NCBI GenBank assembly: GCA_001772005.1
Contig: MERI01000056.1
Span: forward strand, 1 to 62,466
DNA: 62,466 nt
Origin: Betaproteobacteria bacterium RIFCSPLOWO2_12_FULL_62_58
GTDB lineage: Bacteria; Pseudomonadota; Gammaproteobacteria; Burkholderiales; SG8-41
Direction: 5' to 3'
Position numbers and translations under genes: made by a program. The notes beneath the pieces are model-generated. The model was not told the origin of the DNA. It worked only from the letters and a program-made list of their open reading frames with translations, and ran no database searches. Shown here piece by piece: positions 7,586 to 16,149 of this stretch. Numbering within the stretch: position 1 is the stretch's first letter; every line of letters starts with the position of its first letter.

Positions 7586-8485
7586 GTGGTCGCAAGCGTC
7601 GGATTCATTCCCAATCCGCAGGCGGTTTTGCTGTTAGCAGCCTGTCGGACGCCTAAGCCCGACAGGCTGCCAGGCGGTCGCGAAACACGGCAGGCCGGCC
7701 GCGTGTTTCTGGTCGGCAGCGGCCCGGGGAATCCCGAACTGCTCACGCTGCGCGCGGCGCGCGTAATGCAGCAGGCCGATGTCGTGCTCTACGACCACCT
7801 GGTCGCGCCCGAAATCGTCGAGATGGTGCGGGATGGCGCGCAGCGCATCTATGTCGGCAAGGAGCGCTCCAACCACGCGTTGCCTCAAGAGGAGATCAAC
7901 CACCTGATGGTTGCGCTCGCGCTGCAGGGCAAATGCGTGCTGCGTCTGAAAGGCGGAGATCCGTTCATCTTCGGGCGCGGGGCCGAGGAGATTGAAACGC
8001 TGGCACGCTACGGCATCCCTTTCGAGGTGGTGCCGGGCGTGACTGCCGCCACTGGTGTCGCAGCCTATGCCGGCATTCCCCTCACTCACCGCGATTACGC
8101 GCAGGCGTGCGTGTTCGTCACCGGCCATCTCAAGGACGGCACCATGAACCTCGATTGGGAAGCGTTGGCGCGCCCCAATCAGACGGTGGTGGTGTATATG
8201 GGGCTGCTCGGACTGCCGCTGCTATGCCAGCAGTTGATCAAGCATGGATCGCCCGCCACCACGCCCGCCGCGGCCGTGCAGCAGGGCACGACGAACAAAC
8301 AACGGGTGGTCACCGGCACGCTTGAAACGCTGCCGCTCGCCACGTTCAAAGCAGGCATCAAGCCGCCCACGCTCATCATCGTCGGCGAAGTCGTCAAGCT
8401 GCGCGAGCAACTCGCGTGGTTCGAGCCGCGGGCCGATTGGGAGACGGCGGCAATCGAGTCACTAATCGATCCGGTCCGCGCCTGA
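7586..8485 (+). CDS. cobA: Uroporphyrinogen-III C-methyltransferase (SUMT)
   Basis: A 299-residue SAM-dependent methyltransferase that makes precorrin-2, the branch point to siroheme, heme d1 and cobalamin. Family motifs: the SAM loop [38 protein letters not shown], the [22 protein letters not shown] segment (residues about 150-171) and VVYMG. GTG 7586 is chosen because GGAGGA lies 5 nt upstream. The family normally begins just before GSGPG, so residues 1 to about 37 are an extra leader that includes a translated REP palindrome (7637-7670). The gene is flanked by 77-bp direct repeats. It probably supplies siroheme or heme d1 for nitrogen-oxide metabolism. Confidence 0.92.
   Translation: MVASVGFIPNPQAVLLLAACRTPKPDRLPGGRETRQAGRVFLVGSGPGNPELLTLRAARVMQQADVVLYDHLVAPEIVEMVRDGAQRIYVGKERSNHALPQEEINHLMVALALQGKCVLRLKGGDPFIFGRGAEEIETLARYGIPFEVVPGVTAATGVAAYAGIPLTHRDYAQACVFVTGHLKDGTMNLDWEALARPNQTVVVYMGLLGLPLLCQQLIKHGSPATTPAAAVQQGTTNKQRVVTGTLETLPLATFKAGIKPPTLIIVGEVVKLREQLAWFEPRADWETAAIESLIDPVRA
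7637..7670. repeat. REP-like palindrome inside the 5' end of cobA
   Basis: GCAGCCTGTCGG (7637-7648) pairs perfectly with CCGACAGGCTGC (7659-7670) around a 10-nt loop. It shares the TGTCGGAC core with the palindromes at 7465, 8509 and 26411. It is translated as part of the extra N-terminus of CobA. Confidence 0.75.
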
Positions 8486-8508
8486 CGATCGGGCTGTTTG
8501 ATGCCGCT

Positions 8509-8585
8509 AGGAGTTTGTCGGACTTAGGTCGGACAAACTCCTAATGCAAAACCGCCCGCACGAAAACGTAAGAAAAAGGCAGTGA
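8509..8585. repeat. REP-like palindrome with extension, copy 2
   Basis: The palindromic part (8509-8542) is identical to that at 7465-7498, and the following 43 nt differ at only about five positions. It lies just after cobA in direct orientation. Confidence 0.75.
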
Positions 8586-8705
8586 AAACCTTAATGAATG
8601 AGAACCAGTCACCGATCACGAGTCACGCTTTTCGATTCCGGTTGAACGGCAGTCTCATCGCCGGTATTCTTGACGGGACCAAAACTGGAAACGAAGGAAG
8701 ACGCC

Positions 8706-10604
8706 ATGGGCGCCCGGCTTCTGCTGATCAACCCCAAGTTCGCGGAAAGCTTCTGGAGCTTCAAGTGGGCGGTTGACGAGATTCTGCCCGGCAAGCGCGC
8801 CATCAATCCGCCGCTGGGGCTGGCCACGCTCGCCGCGCTGTGCCCGCCGCACTGGCAGGTCGAGATCGTGGACGAAAACATCGAACCCGTGCCGCTCGCG
8901 CCGCAGGCCGACATCATCGGCGTGTGCGGCATGCAGGCGCAATTCACCCGTCAGCGCGAGTTGCTCGAGTTCTATCGCAGTAGCGGCTACTTCGTGGTGG
9001 CCGGAGGCAGCTACGCCTCGTTGTGCCCAGAGAAATTTTCAGCGCTCGCCGACAGCGTGGTCGCCGGGGAGGCCGAATACATCTGGCCGGAATTCTGCCG
9101 CGACTTCGAGCACGCGCGTCCGCGCGCGCTGTATCGCGAAACAGGCACGGTGGCGCTCGCGGACTCACCGGCGCCGCGCTTCGATCTGCTCAAGCTTGAG
9201 TACTACACCACTGCGACCCTGCAGTTCTCGCGCGGCTGCCCGTTTCGCTGCGAGTTCTGCGACATCATCGTCATGTTCGGCCGCAAGCCGCGCATGAAGT
9301 CAAACGAGCAGATCGGCCGCGAGCTCGATCTGCTGCGCGCGCGCGGCGCGTGCAACGTGTTTTTCGTTGACGACAACCTGATCGGCAACAAGGCGGCGGC
9401 GAAGGACCTGCTGCGCTTCCTCAGGGACTACCAGCAACGCCACGGCTACCGCTTCAATTTCGGCACCGAGGCGTCGATCAATATGGCGCAGGACAAGGAG
9501 CTGCTCGAGCTGTTCAGGGAGGCCAACTTCATCTGGGTGTTCATCGGCATCGAATCCCCCGACGAGGCGACGCTGCGCGCCACCCGCAAGACGCAGAACA
9601 TCCACGAGGACCCGCTCACCGCGCTGCGCCGCATCTACGCCCACGGCATCGACGTGCTGGCCGGCTTCATCGTCGGCTTCGACGGCGACACGCTGGCGAC
9701 GTTTCAGCGGCAGTACCGCTTCATCGTCGCCTCCGGCATCCAGGTGGCGATGGTGGGGCTGCTCACCGCGCTGCCGCGCACCCCGCTCTACGAGCGCGTC
9801 AAGCACGAAGGACGATTGATCGAGGGCGCCGAGCACGGCGACAACACCAAGCCCCGGACCAACATCGTGCCGCGGCACATGGCGTACGACGAAATGGTTG
9901 CGGCGTACATGGCGTTCTACCGCAAACTCACCGGCGACCGCGCCATCGCGCAGCGGGTCCGCAACAAGCTCCGCTATCTCGGGGAGCCGATCTATCACGG
10001 CGAGTACCCGTGGCGCGAGCGCGTCGGGATCATCGCCAAGCTGCTCAAGGGCGTGCTCAAGGGCGGTCTGCCGCGACTGTTCCATTTCGCGCGCAGCATG
10101 CCCTGGCTCACTCCGGCCAAGCTGCCGCTTGCCACCGTGGACTGGATTGCAGGGCTGGCGATGCGCGACTACGTCGAGCGCTACTTCGTGACCGCGAGAG
10201 CCGACGCCACCGCCACGCTGGGACGCTTGTACGGCGCATTGCAGCGCGCGATCAGGACTTACCTGCGGCGAGGCGCCGTCACGATCGAGCTCGACGTCAT
10301 CAAGGACGCGGTGCCGAGTCTCAGCATTTGTCTCAAGGGCCAGCTTGACCGCGCCTTCTTTGTGCGCACCGCGCGGCGCGTCGGCCGACTGCTGGCCCGC
10401 ACGCCTACCCGCTTGGTCCTCGATGCCGAGCACCTGCCGCTGCAGCAGCTCAAGCACCTCCAGCTTCTGCTCAAGCGCCTCGCGCGCCACAGCGACCGCG
10501 TGTTCATCGCTGCCAGCAGCGAGCTCAAGGACCGCATCGCCGGCGACCTCGCGCGCTTCAACCTGCTGCTCGCCATGCCGCACGAAACATCAAGCGTGCG
10601 GTGA
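8706..10604 (+). CDS. B12-binding radical SAM protein (DUF4070/HpnP-like class) with extra C-terminal domain
   Basis: A 632-residue protein. Residues 1 to about 150 form a cobalamin-binding Rossmann domain (VAGGSYASLCPE, AGEAEYIWPEF). The radical SAM motif CPFRCEFC lies near residue 180, with GIESPDEATLRATRK and a DUF4070-like region after it. Residues from about 500 on carry an additional predicted alpha/beta domain (TIELDVIKDAVPSL, RLVLDAEHL) that looks STAS-like by secondary-structure pattern only. ATG 8706 is chosen because GGAAG precedes it. Relatives include B12-dependent methylases such as the hopanoid C-2 methylase HpnP, but the substrate here is unknown. An FNR-controlled hemerythrin follows. 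Confidence 0.82.
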   Translation: MGARLLLINPKFAESFWSFKWAVDEILPGKRAINPPLGLATLAALCPPHWQVEIVDENIEPVPLAPQADIIGVCGMQAQFTRQRELLEFYRSSGYFVVAGGSYASLCPEKFSALADSVVAGEAEYIWPEFCRDFEHARPRALYRETGTVALADSPAPRFDLLKLEYYTTATLQFSRGCPFRCEFCDIIVMFGRKPRMKSNEQIGRELDLLRARGACNVFFVDDNLIGNKAAAKDLLRFLRDYQQRHGYRFNFGTEASINMAQDKELLELFREANFIWVFIGIESPDEATLRATRKTQNIHEDPLTALRRIYAHGIDVLAGFIVGFDGDTLATFQRQYRFIVASGIQVAMVGLLTALPRTPLYERVKHEGRLIEGAEHGDNTKPRTNIVPRHMAYDEMVAAYMAFYRKLTGDRAIAQRVRNKLRYLGEPIYHGEYPWRERVGIIAKLLKGVLKGGLPRLFHFARSMPWLTPAKLPLATVDWIAGLAMRDYVERYFVTARADATATLGRLYGALQRAIRTYLRRGAVTIELDVIKDAVPSLSICLKGQLDRAFFVRTARRVGRLLARTPTRLVLDAEHLPLQQLKHLQLLLKRLARHSDRVFIAASSELKDRIAGDLARFNLLLAMPHETSSVR

Positions 10605-10610
10605 ACGCGA

Positions 10611-10638
10611 CGCGGCCGCTCCGGCGGCCCCGCTTTTT
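10611..10638 (+). terminator. Probable intrinsic terminator after the radical SAM gene
   Basis: GCGG/CCGC-type arms (10612-10619 with 10623-10633, bulged) are followed by TTTTT. The hairpin is imperfect, so confidence is moderate. The next promoter begins immediately after it. Confidence 0.45.
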
Positions 10639-10639
10639 C

Positions 10640-10681
10640 TTGATGAGCATCAATGCGGCAACGCGGTGAGCCGCTTATTGT
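10640..10681 (+). promoter_or_regulatory. FNR-type promoter of the hemerythrin gene
   Basis: TTGATgagcATCAA (10640-10653) is a perfect consensus box. TATTGT (10676-10681) follows exactly 22 nt later. The predicted start near 10688 gives a leader of about 26 nt. Confidence 0.7.
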
Positions 10682-10713
10682 ACCAGCTCAGACTCGGCAT
10701 AATAGGCGACCGA

Positions 10714-11184
10714 ATGACCAACATCACTGCTGTCCTCACCGCCGATCACCGGTACCAAGATCGACTTTTTGCTGCGGCTACGCAGGCCGCGGAACAGGGC
10801 GACTGGTCCGCATGCCACGCGCAGTTCGACGCGTTTCTCCGGGCACTCAAGCAGCACATGAAGATCGAAGAGGAGGTGCTGTTCCCGGCGTTCGAGCAGG
10901 CGAGCGGCATCAGTGGCGGCCCGACATGGGTGATGCGGCAGGAACATCAACAGATGCTGGCGGCGCTCGACCGGATCGCGGCTGCGATTGCCGCGGCTAA
11001 CACCGAGGACTTCCGCGCTTTGGCACAATCATTCGCGGGGCTGATGGCAGCGCACAGCACCAAGGAAGAGCACGTGCTCTACCCACTGTGCGACGAGGTC
11101 CTCCCCGGCCTCAATGGCGAAAAGCTGCAGGAAATGGCATCGCAGCCATCAGCAGCAGCGCCGGGAGCGAGCCGCCGCAGCTAG
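10714..11184 (+). CDS. Hemerythrin-domain protein
   Basis: A 156-residue four-helix protein with the hemerythrin HHE pattern: an N-terminal His (TADHRYQ), H-x3-E in LKQHMKIEEEVLFPAF, an EHQQM histidine and HSTKEEHVLYPLCDE. These supply the ligands of a non-heme di-iron centre that binds O2 or NO. ATG 10714 is the first good start in frame after the FNR-type promoter; an upstream extension would overlap the radical SAM gene in another frame. FNR control and the NO-related genes elsewhere suggest a role in O2/NO sensing, storage or iron-centre repair, which is inference. Confidence 0.88.
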   Translation: MTNITAVLTADHRYQDRLFAAATQAAEQGDWSACHAQFDAFLRALKQHMKIEEEVLFPAFEQASGISGGPTWVMRQEHQQMLAALDRIAAAIAAANTEDFRALAQSFAGLMAAHSTKEEHVLYPLCDEVLPGLNGEKLQEMASQPSAAAPGASRRS

Positions 11185-11199
11185 ACTCCGCTCGATGAC

Positions 11200-12600
11200 T
11201 TATGGAGCGTTAGCTCCCAGGTCAATATCATCAGGCGGCGCATCTGGGGGTGGAACCAGTTCGAATTCTTTTATCATGCGCCGCAGGCGCGGCCGCGATA
11301 TGCCGAGGATCTCGCAGGCGCGCCCCCGATGCCATCCCGTGGATTCGAGTACACGCAGGATATGCACCTTTTCCACGTCACGCAAACGCCATTGGGTTTC
11401 CGGCTTATCGCTTTTCCTGAGAGGAGCAGACACGCTGCACATTTGTTCAGGCAGCAGATCACAGGTGATCACATCCGCAGGGCACAACGCCACTGCTTTC
11501 ATCAGCGCGTTTTCCAGTTCGCGCACATTCCCGGGCCAGTCGTATGCCTCGAAACATCGCAGCACGTGCGGATCGATCCGCCACACACGGCGACGCATCT
11601 CGCGGTTTATTCGCGCGAGCAAAGCCTGTACTAGATCGGGAATATCTTCCTTGCGATCGCGTAGGGGCGGCAGGTGGATATTGATGACCTGGAGACGATA
11701 ATAGAGGTCCTCGCGGAAACTGCCGTCCCGCACGCAGTTGGCCAAATCGACGTTGGTCGCGGCAATCACGCGCGCGTCGGTGGCCTGAAGTTCCTTTGCG
11801 CCGAGCGGCAGAAACTCTTTTTCCTGCACGACCCGCAGCAGTTTGGCTTGAATGCCATGGGACAATTCGCTGACCTCGTCGAGAAACATGGTGCCGTGAT
11901 TGGCCAAGGCGAATTTGCCGGTGTGACGCACGACGGCGCCGGTGAATGCCCCCTTTTCATGGCCGAACATGTCCGATTCGAGCAGCGTTTCCACCAGCGC
12001 CGCGCAATTGACGGCGACAAATGGTCCTGAGGGGTTCGCGCCGGCGCGGTGAATCGCGCGGGCAACCAGCTCTTTCCCGGTGCCGGATTCGCCGGTAATC
12101 AACACCGTGGCGCTGCTCGATGCCGCCAGGCCGATGGTCTTGAAGACTTCCTTCATGATCCGGCTGCGTCCGACCATGCTGCCGGGATTGTTTCCCGGAA
12201 ATTCTGGAAATGCGACTAACGCGTCCTGCACTTCACTGTGGGCGTAGCGCAGCGCTTTGGCCACCGCGGCGTCCAATTCATCCAGATCGATCGGCTTCTG
12301 GATGTAATCGTCAGCACCGCGCTGCATCGCCTGAATGGTGCTTTCCATGTCATGAAAGGCGGTAATGATGAGGACATGGGCGCCCGGAAACGCCTGCTTG
12401 AAATCCGGTAACGCGTCCAGACCGCTTTGTCCCGGCATGCGGACATCCAGAATGATCACGTCCGGTATGACTTTGCCGCGGGCCGCCAGCCCCTCCGCCG
12501 CGTTGTGCGCGATGTGCGCGTCGTGACCCTGGGCGCGGAAATGGAGCCGCAAGGTCCGGCAACTGGCGAGATCGTCATCTACAATCAGGAAGGTGCTCAT
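11200..12600 (-). CDS. Sigma-54-dependent response regulator (NtrC family)
   Basis: A 466-residue regulator. The receiver domain (residues 1-120) has DDD, the phospho-acceptor Asp in VIILDVRMPG and KPIDL. The AAA+ domain (about 145-375) has Walker A GESGTGKE, the sigma-54 contact loop GAFTGA and Walker B FLDEV. A Fis-type HTH (RGRACEILGISRPRLRRMIKEF) ends the protein. Its start overlaps the upstream kinase gene by 4 nt, so they are a translationally coupled pair. Two sigma-54-type promoters near 17.6 and 17.85 kb are natural targets. Confidence 0.94.
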   Translation of the reverse strand: MSTFLIVDDDLASCRTLRLHFRAQGHDAHIAHNAAEGLAARGKVIPDVIILDVRMPGQSGLDALPDFKQAFPGAHVLIITAFHDMESTIQAMQRGADDYIQKPIDLDELDAAVAKALRYAHSEVQDALVAFPEFPGNNPGSMVGRSRIMKEVFKTIGLAASSSATVLITGESGTGKELVARAIHRAGANPSGPFVAVNCAALVETLLESDMFGHEKGAFTGAVVRHTGKFALANHGTMFLDEVSELSHGIQAKLLRVVQEKEFLPLGAKELQATDARVIAATNVDLANCVRDGSFREDLYYRLQVINIHLPPLRDRKEDIPDLVQALLARINREMRRRVWRIDPHVLRCFEAYDWPGNVRELENALMKAVALCPADVITCDLLPEQMCSVSAPLRKSDKPETQWRLRDVEKVHILRVLESTGWHRGRACEILGISRPRLRRMIKEFELVPPPDAPPDDIDLGANAP

Positions 12601-14693
12601 GAGCCGCTCCGGCTGTCAACCGGTTGAAGTGGTAATACGACCGTCACGCGCGTTCCTCTCGGGTGCCCCGGCTGCAGGCTGATGCCGCCCTGGTGCTGGT
12701 CGATTATGCGCTTGGCAATAGGCAGCCCCAAACCGGTTCCCTGGGCGCGGGTGGTGAAGAAAGGCTCAAACACTTTGTCCAAGTGTTCGGTTGTGATGCC
12801 GGAGCCATTGTCACAGATCTCAACCTGGATCGAAGGCCGGTCTTCGACCGCCAGACACAGCCGCGCATCGATAACGAGAGTGGAGGGCGTTTGGTTCAGC
12901 CCTGCGGTCGCCTGGGCCCCGTTCACGATCAGATTGATAAAGGCTTGGCGCAGTTTATTGGCGTCTCCGTAAAGCACAGGCAAGCCGGGCTGATAGTGGG
13001 TCTTGACCCGCACACCGTGTTCCTCGATCTGTTTCTGGGAAAGCATCACCGCGGTATCCAGCAATTTGTCCACGTTCAGCCATTCCGGCTTCAGCGCGTC
13101 GGGCAGCGAATAACTGAGCAGGTCGGAAAGGACTTCCTCCATGTAGCGCTCCTGCTCCTGCGATAGCTGCAGCAGTTCTTGCTCCGCTTCAGTCCAACTG
13201 TGCGGCAGTTTCTTGCTCAGCATCTGCAGGCCCATCTTGATGGTGGACAGCGGATTGCGCAGATCGTGCGCGATCATACTCGCGGCCTGCCCCATCGCGG
13301 CAAGCGCCTGGCTTTTTGTGATCTCGCGGTTGCGCTCCGCTACCTGCTGTTCCAGCCGCTTGCGTTCAGTGATGTCCTCCATTTCCGCCAGGAAGTGGGT
13401 GATCGCGCCGCGCGCGTCCCGGATCGGCGAAATGGCCGAATACACCCAGAACAGCTCGCCGTTCTTTTTTTTGTCGTGAAGCACCCCGCGCCATTCCTCG
13501 CCGCCGGTGATGGTTTGCCACAGGTGTTGATATTCTTCGGGGCCGGTCTCGCCGGACTTCAACAGGCGCGGATTTTTCTCGGCGATTTCTTCGAGTGCGT
13601 AACCTGTTACTTGAGTGAATTTGGGATTGACATACTCGATCGCGCCATGACGATCGGTAATTAACACCATGCTGGGGCTCTGTTCTACTGCGCGCGACAG
13701 CTTCCGCAATCGTTCGTTGGTCTGCTGGTGTTCGGCGATTACGTGTTTGAGCTCACGGTTAATGGATTCACCCTCTCGCGCACGCAGACGCGCCACTTGG
13801 GCGAAGCGAACGGTCAGGGCCAGCAATAGCGCCAGCGAGAGCCCGCCGACCAAAACCGCTTGTGGCAGGGGCGAACGTTGCCGGATGAGTTCCACGTGGG
13901 GCCACACACGTACGCGCCAGGTAATGCCATGCAGCCCGACGCTGGTCTCCTGGCTCCAATCCGCGGCAGATCCTTCCGCTCCCCCTTCCCGGCGGTAGAT
14001 TTCCTCCTCGCCATCGAACACAGCGACCGCGTAGCGGGGCGCGATGGACGGAGGCAGGATCGTGTCGAGCGTTGATTGCGCCCGGAACATGCCAACGATA
14101 AACCCGCTAAAAACTTCCCCCTGAAACGCCGGGACATTGACCAACAAGGCCGGATCGCCCGTGGTCAGGCCGGCCGCATGAGTGAGCGTCACGCGACGCT
14201 GCAAACGCGCCAGTTGCAGTGCCTCCCGCTGCCGCCCGCTGATGAAATCGGCGCCGTGCGGCGCTCGAGACGCCGCTTGCGGCACGAGCCAGCTTACCCG
14301 CAAATCGGGTTCCACCCGGCCAATGGCCAGATAGCCGGTGTAATGACTGAGATACAATTTGGCGTCGGATTCCCATTCCGCGCGCGGCGGCTGGCCGCGC
14401 ATCTCCCAGCGCCGGGCCATGCGCACCAGGGCCAGGATCCGCGCATCCATGCCGGAGCTGATCTCGTTTCTGACGCTCTCCAGATTCAACGCGACAGCGC
14501 GTTCCGTTTCGGCGCGTTCTTGCGCGATCAACGCTTGCCACAAGCCGAACGTGGCCGCGACTACCGTCAGGCCGATGAGGAGAGCAAGCCAGCCCGTCGT
14601 TTGGGATTTTGCCGGGGTGCCCATTGCGGGCGGTAGACGCTCTGCTGATGCGCGCGAGCGGTCAGGAGCCGCCGATTCAATTCCCGGTTCCAT
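12597..14693 (-). CDS. Membrane PAS-domain sensor histidine kinase
   Basis: A 698-residue kinase. One transmembrane segment lies near residues 34-54. A periplasmic CHASE-like domain fills about 55-270, and a second transmembrane segment lies near 275-295. A PAS/PAC module (about 330-445, YVNPKFTQVTGYALEEI) is followed by the H-box MIAHDLRNPLSTIKMGL, the N box (NLIVNGAQAT) and the G boxes (DNGSGI, GTGLGLPIAK). It begins 4 nt after the protoporphyrinogen oxidase stop and overlaps the NtrC-type partner by 4 nt. The signal sensed is unknown. Confidence 0.92.
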   Translation of the reverse strand: MEPGIESAAPDRSRASAERLPPAMGTPAKSQTTGWLALLIGLTVVAATFGLWQALIAQERAETERAVALNLESVRNEISSGMDARILALVRMARRWEMRGQPPRAEWESDAKLYLSHYTGYLAIGRVEPDLRVSWLVPQAASRAPHGADFISGRQREALQLARLQRRVTLTHAAGLTTGDPALLVNVPAFQGEVFSGFIVGMFRAQSTLDTILPPSIAPRYAVAVFDGEEEIYRREGGAEGSAADWSQETSVGLHGITWRVRVWPHVELIRQRSPLPQAVLVGGLSLALLLALTVRFAQVARLRAREGESINRELKHVIAEHQQTNERLRKLSRAVEQSPSMVLITDRHGAIEYVNPKFTQVTGYALEEIAEKNPRLLKSGETGPEEYQHLWQTITGGEEWRGVLHDKKKNGELFWVYSAISPIRDARGAITHFLAEMEDITERKRLEQQVAERNREITKSQALAAMGQAASMIAHDLRNPLSTIKMGLQMLSKKLPHSWTEAEQELLQLSQEQERYMEEVLSDLLSYSLPDALKPEWLNVDKLLDTAVMLSQKQIEEHGVRVKTHYQPGLPVLYGDANKLRQAFINLIVNGAQATAGLNQTPSTLVIDARLCLAVEDRPSIQVEICDNGSGITTEHLDKVFEPFFTTRAQGTGLGLPIAKRIIDQHQGGISLQPGHPRGTRVTVVLPLQPVDSRSGS

Positions 14694-14697
14694 GATG

Positions 14698-16149
14698 TCA
14701 CAGCGATTCCTGACACGAACTCCGCGTCACGGACGGCGCAGGACAGGGATGGAAAGCGGGCGCCAGCGAGGAGGACAGCCTCGATCCCGCAAGAGCCGTG
14801 CGGATGCGCTGCGCCAGCGCAAAGCCGCGGACGATACGGTCCCGCACAGACACCCCGCCCCAGTAATTGGCGGCCAGATGCAGCCCAGGCCAGCTCCCGA
14901 GACACCGAGCAATCGCATGCAGGCGGCAAAGATATGCGCCATGATAAAGCGGTAGGGCGCGCTCGTGCCGATCGATCCACACCCTTTCCGGCGCGGCATC
15001 AATCCCCATCAGTGGTCCCAGCCACGCCACGGCTGCCTCGATACACTGGTCGTCATCCCAATCCATCGTCTCCGGCGCACGCGCGCCACCAACGTAGCAT
15101 GCAAGAAGCACTTTACCGCGTGGCGCCCGGCATGGAAACAAGCTACTGATCCATTGGCAGCCTGTCAATTGCAGGCGCTCCAGGCGTGGCACCAGAAAAC
15201 CCAATCCGTCCAACGGCTGGCGTATCGCGGATCGGTCAAAAGCGAGATGCACAACCATCAATGGGGCATACCCAATCCCGCGCAGCAGGCGCGCCAGCTC
15301 GGTGTCCAGTGGATGAACGAGCGCTGCGGCGGCCGGGGCCGGCGCGCTTAATACGAGGTGCCGTGCTCGGACCATGTAATCACCGTCGGGCGTGCTTCCC
15401 ACAAGGCGCCAGCCTGATTCCGTCGGTTCCAGTTGCGTCGCAGTGCTGCCCGCGCGGAAACGTACGCCCGGAGTTGCGGCAAGAGCTTCGACTAAACTCG
15501 ACATTCCCCCGCTGAACGAGAACATTTCGCGAACCGGGGCACCGCGTCGCTGCAGGATCTGGTGTACGCCTGCGCCGAGCGCGAGGCTGCCGTAGCGCCT
15601 CTCGAGTGCTACCAGCCGCGGCAACACGGCGTGCGCATTCGCCTGGTCCGGATCCGACGCCAGCGGACCTGCAATGAAAGGTTCCATGGCTTTTTCCAGC
15701 GCCTCGCGGCCCAGGCGTCTGATGATGAACTCGCTAACGGTTTCATCAGGGTGGCCACCTCTCGGAACAAATGGCTCGAGGAGCAGGCGCAGCTTGCCGC
15801 GCACGCTCCAGAGCGGCGACAACATGAGCTCACCCAAGCGCAACGGAAACGGCACCAGCCGGCCGTCCTGGACCAGATAGCGCTGGTCCTGCGGCGTGCC
15901 CGGACACATCACTTTGGCGGCGTCAAGCCGGGTCGAAGCGAGCATTTGGCTCACTTCCGGGCGGAAATTCAGCATCATGGAGGCGGCGCGCTCCGTCAGG
16001 TAGCCGTCGGCTTCGCGGGTCAGGATCTTTCCCCCCGGCCGGGCATCCTGCTCCCAGACTTCGACGGCAATGCCGGCTTGCGCCAGCCACCAAGCTACCG
16101 ACAATCCGGACACGCCACCGCCAACGACAATGACGTCCGGGTTACTCAT
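14698..16149 (-). CDS. hemG: Protoporphyrinogen oxidase, HemY/HemG (PPOX) type
   Basis: A 483-residue FAD protein that oxidises protoporphyrinogen IX to protoporphyrin IX in heme synthesis. The N-terminal dinucleotide-binding motif is VVGGGVSGLSVAWWLAQAG (residues 6-24), followed by the EVWEQDARPGGK turn. The C-terminal FAD-contact region GLHLAANYWGGVSVRDRI (about residues 432-449) is characteristic. Its ATG overlaps the upstream Usp gene stop by 8 nt. Placing heme synthesis in an operon with a stress protein and a two-component system suggests coupling of heme supply to the adjacent cytochrome-rich operon. Confidence 0.9.
   Translation of the reverse strand: MSNPDVIVVGGGVSGLSVAWWLAQAGIAVEVWEQDARPGGKILTREADGYLTERAASMMLNFRPEVSQMLASTRLDAAKVMCPGTPQDQRYLVQDGRLVPFPLRLGELMLSPLWSVRGKLRLLLEPFVPRGGHPDETVSEFIIRRLGREALEKAMEPFIAGPLASDPDQANAHAVLPRLVALERRYGSLALGAGVHQILQRRGAPVREMFSFSGGMSSLVEALAATPGVRFRAGSTATQLEPTESGWRLVGSTPDGDYMVRARHLVLSAPAPAAAALVHPLDTELARLLRGIGYAPLMVVHLAFDRSAIRQPLDGLGFLVPRLERLQLTGCQWISSLFPCRAPRGKVLLACYVGGARAPETMDWDDDQCIEAAVAWLGPLMGIDAAPERVWIDRHERALPLYHGAYLCRLHAIARCLGSWPGLHLAANYWGGVSVRDRIVRGFALAQRIRTALAGSRLSSSLAPAFHPCPAPSVTRSSCQESL

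Noticed and set aside
9300..10583. Minus-strand frame (427 residues) opposite the B12 radical SAM gene
   Set aside because: Shadow frame in high-GC DNA; no motif and no ribosome binding site.
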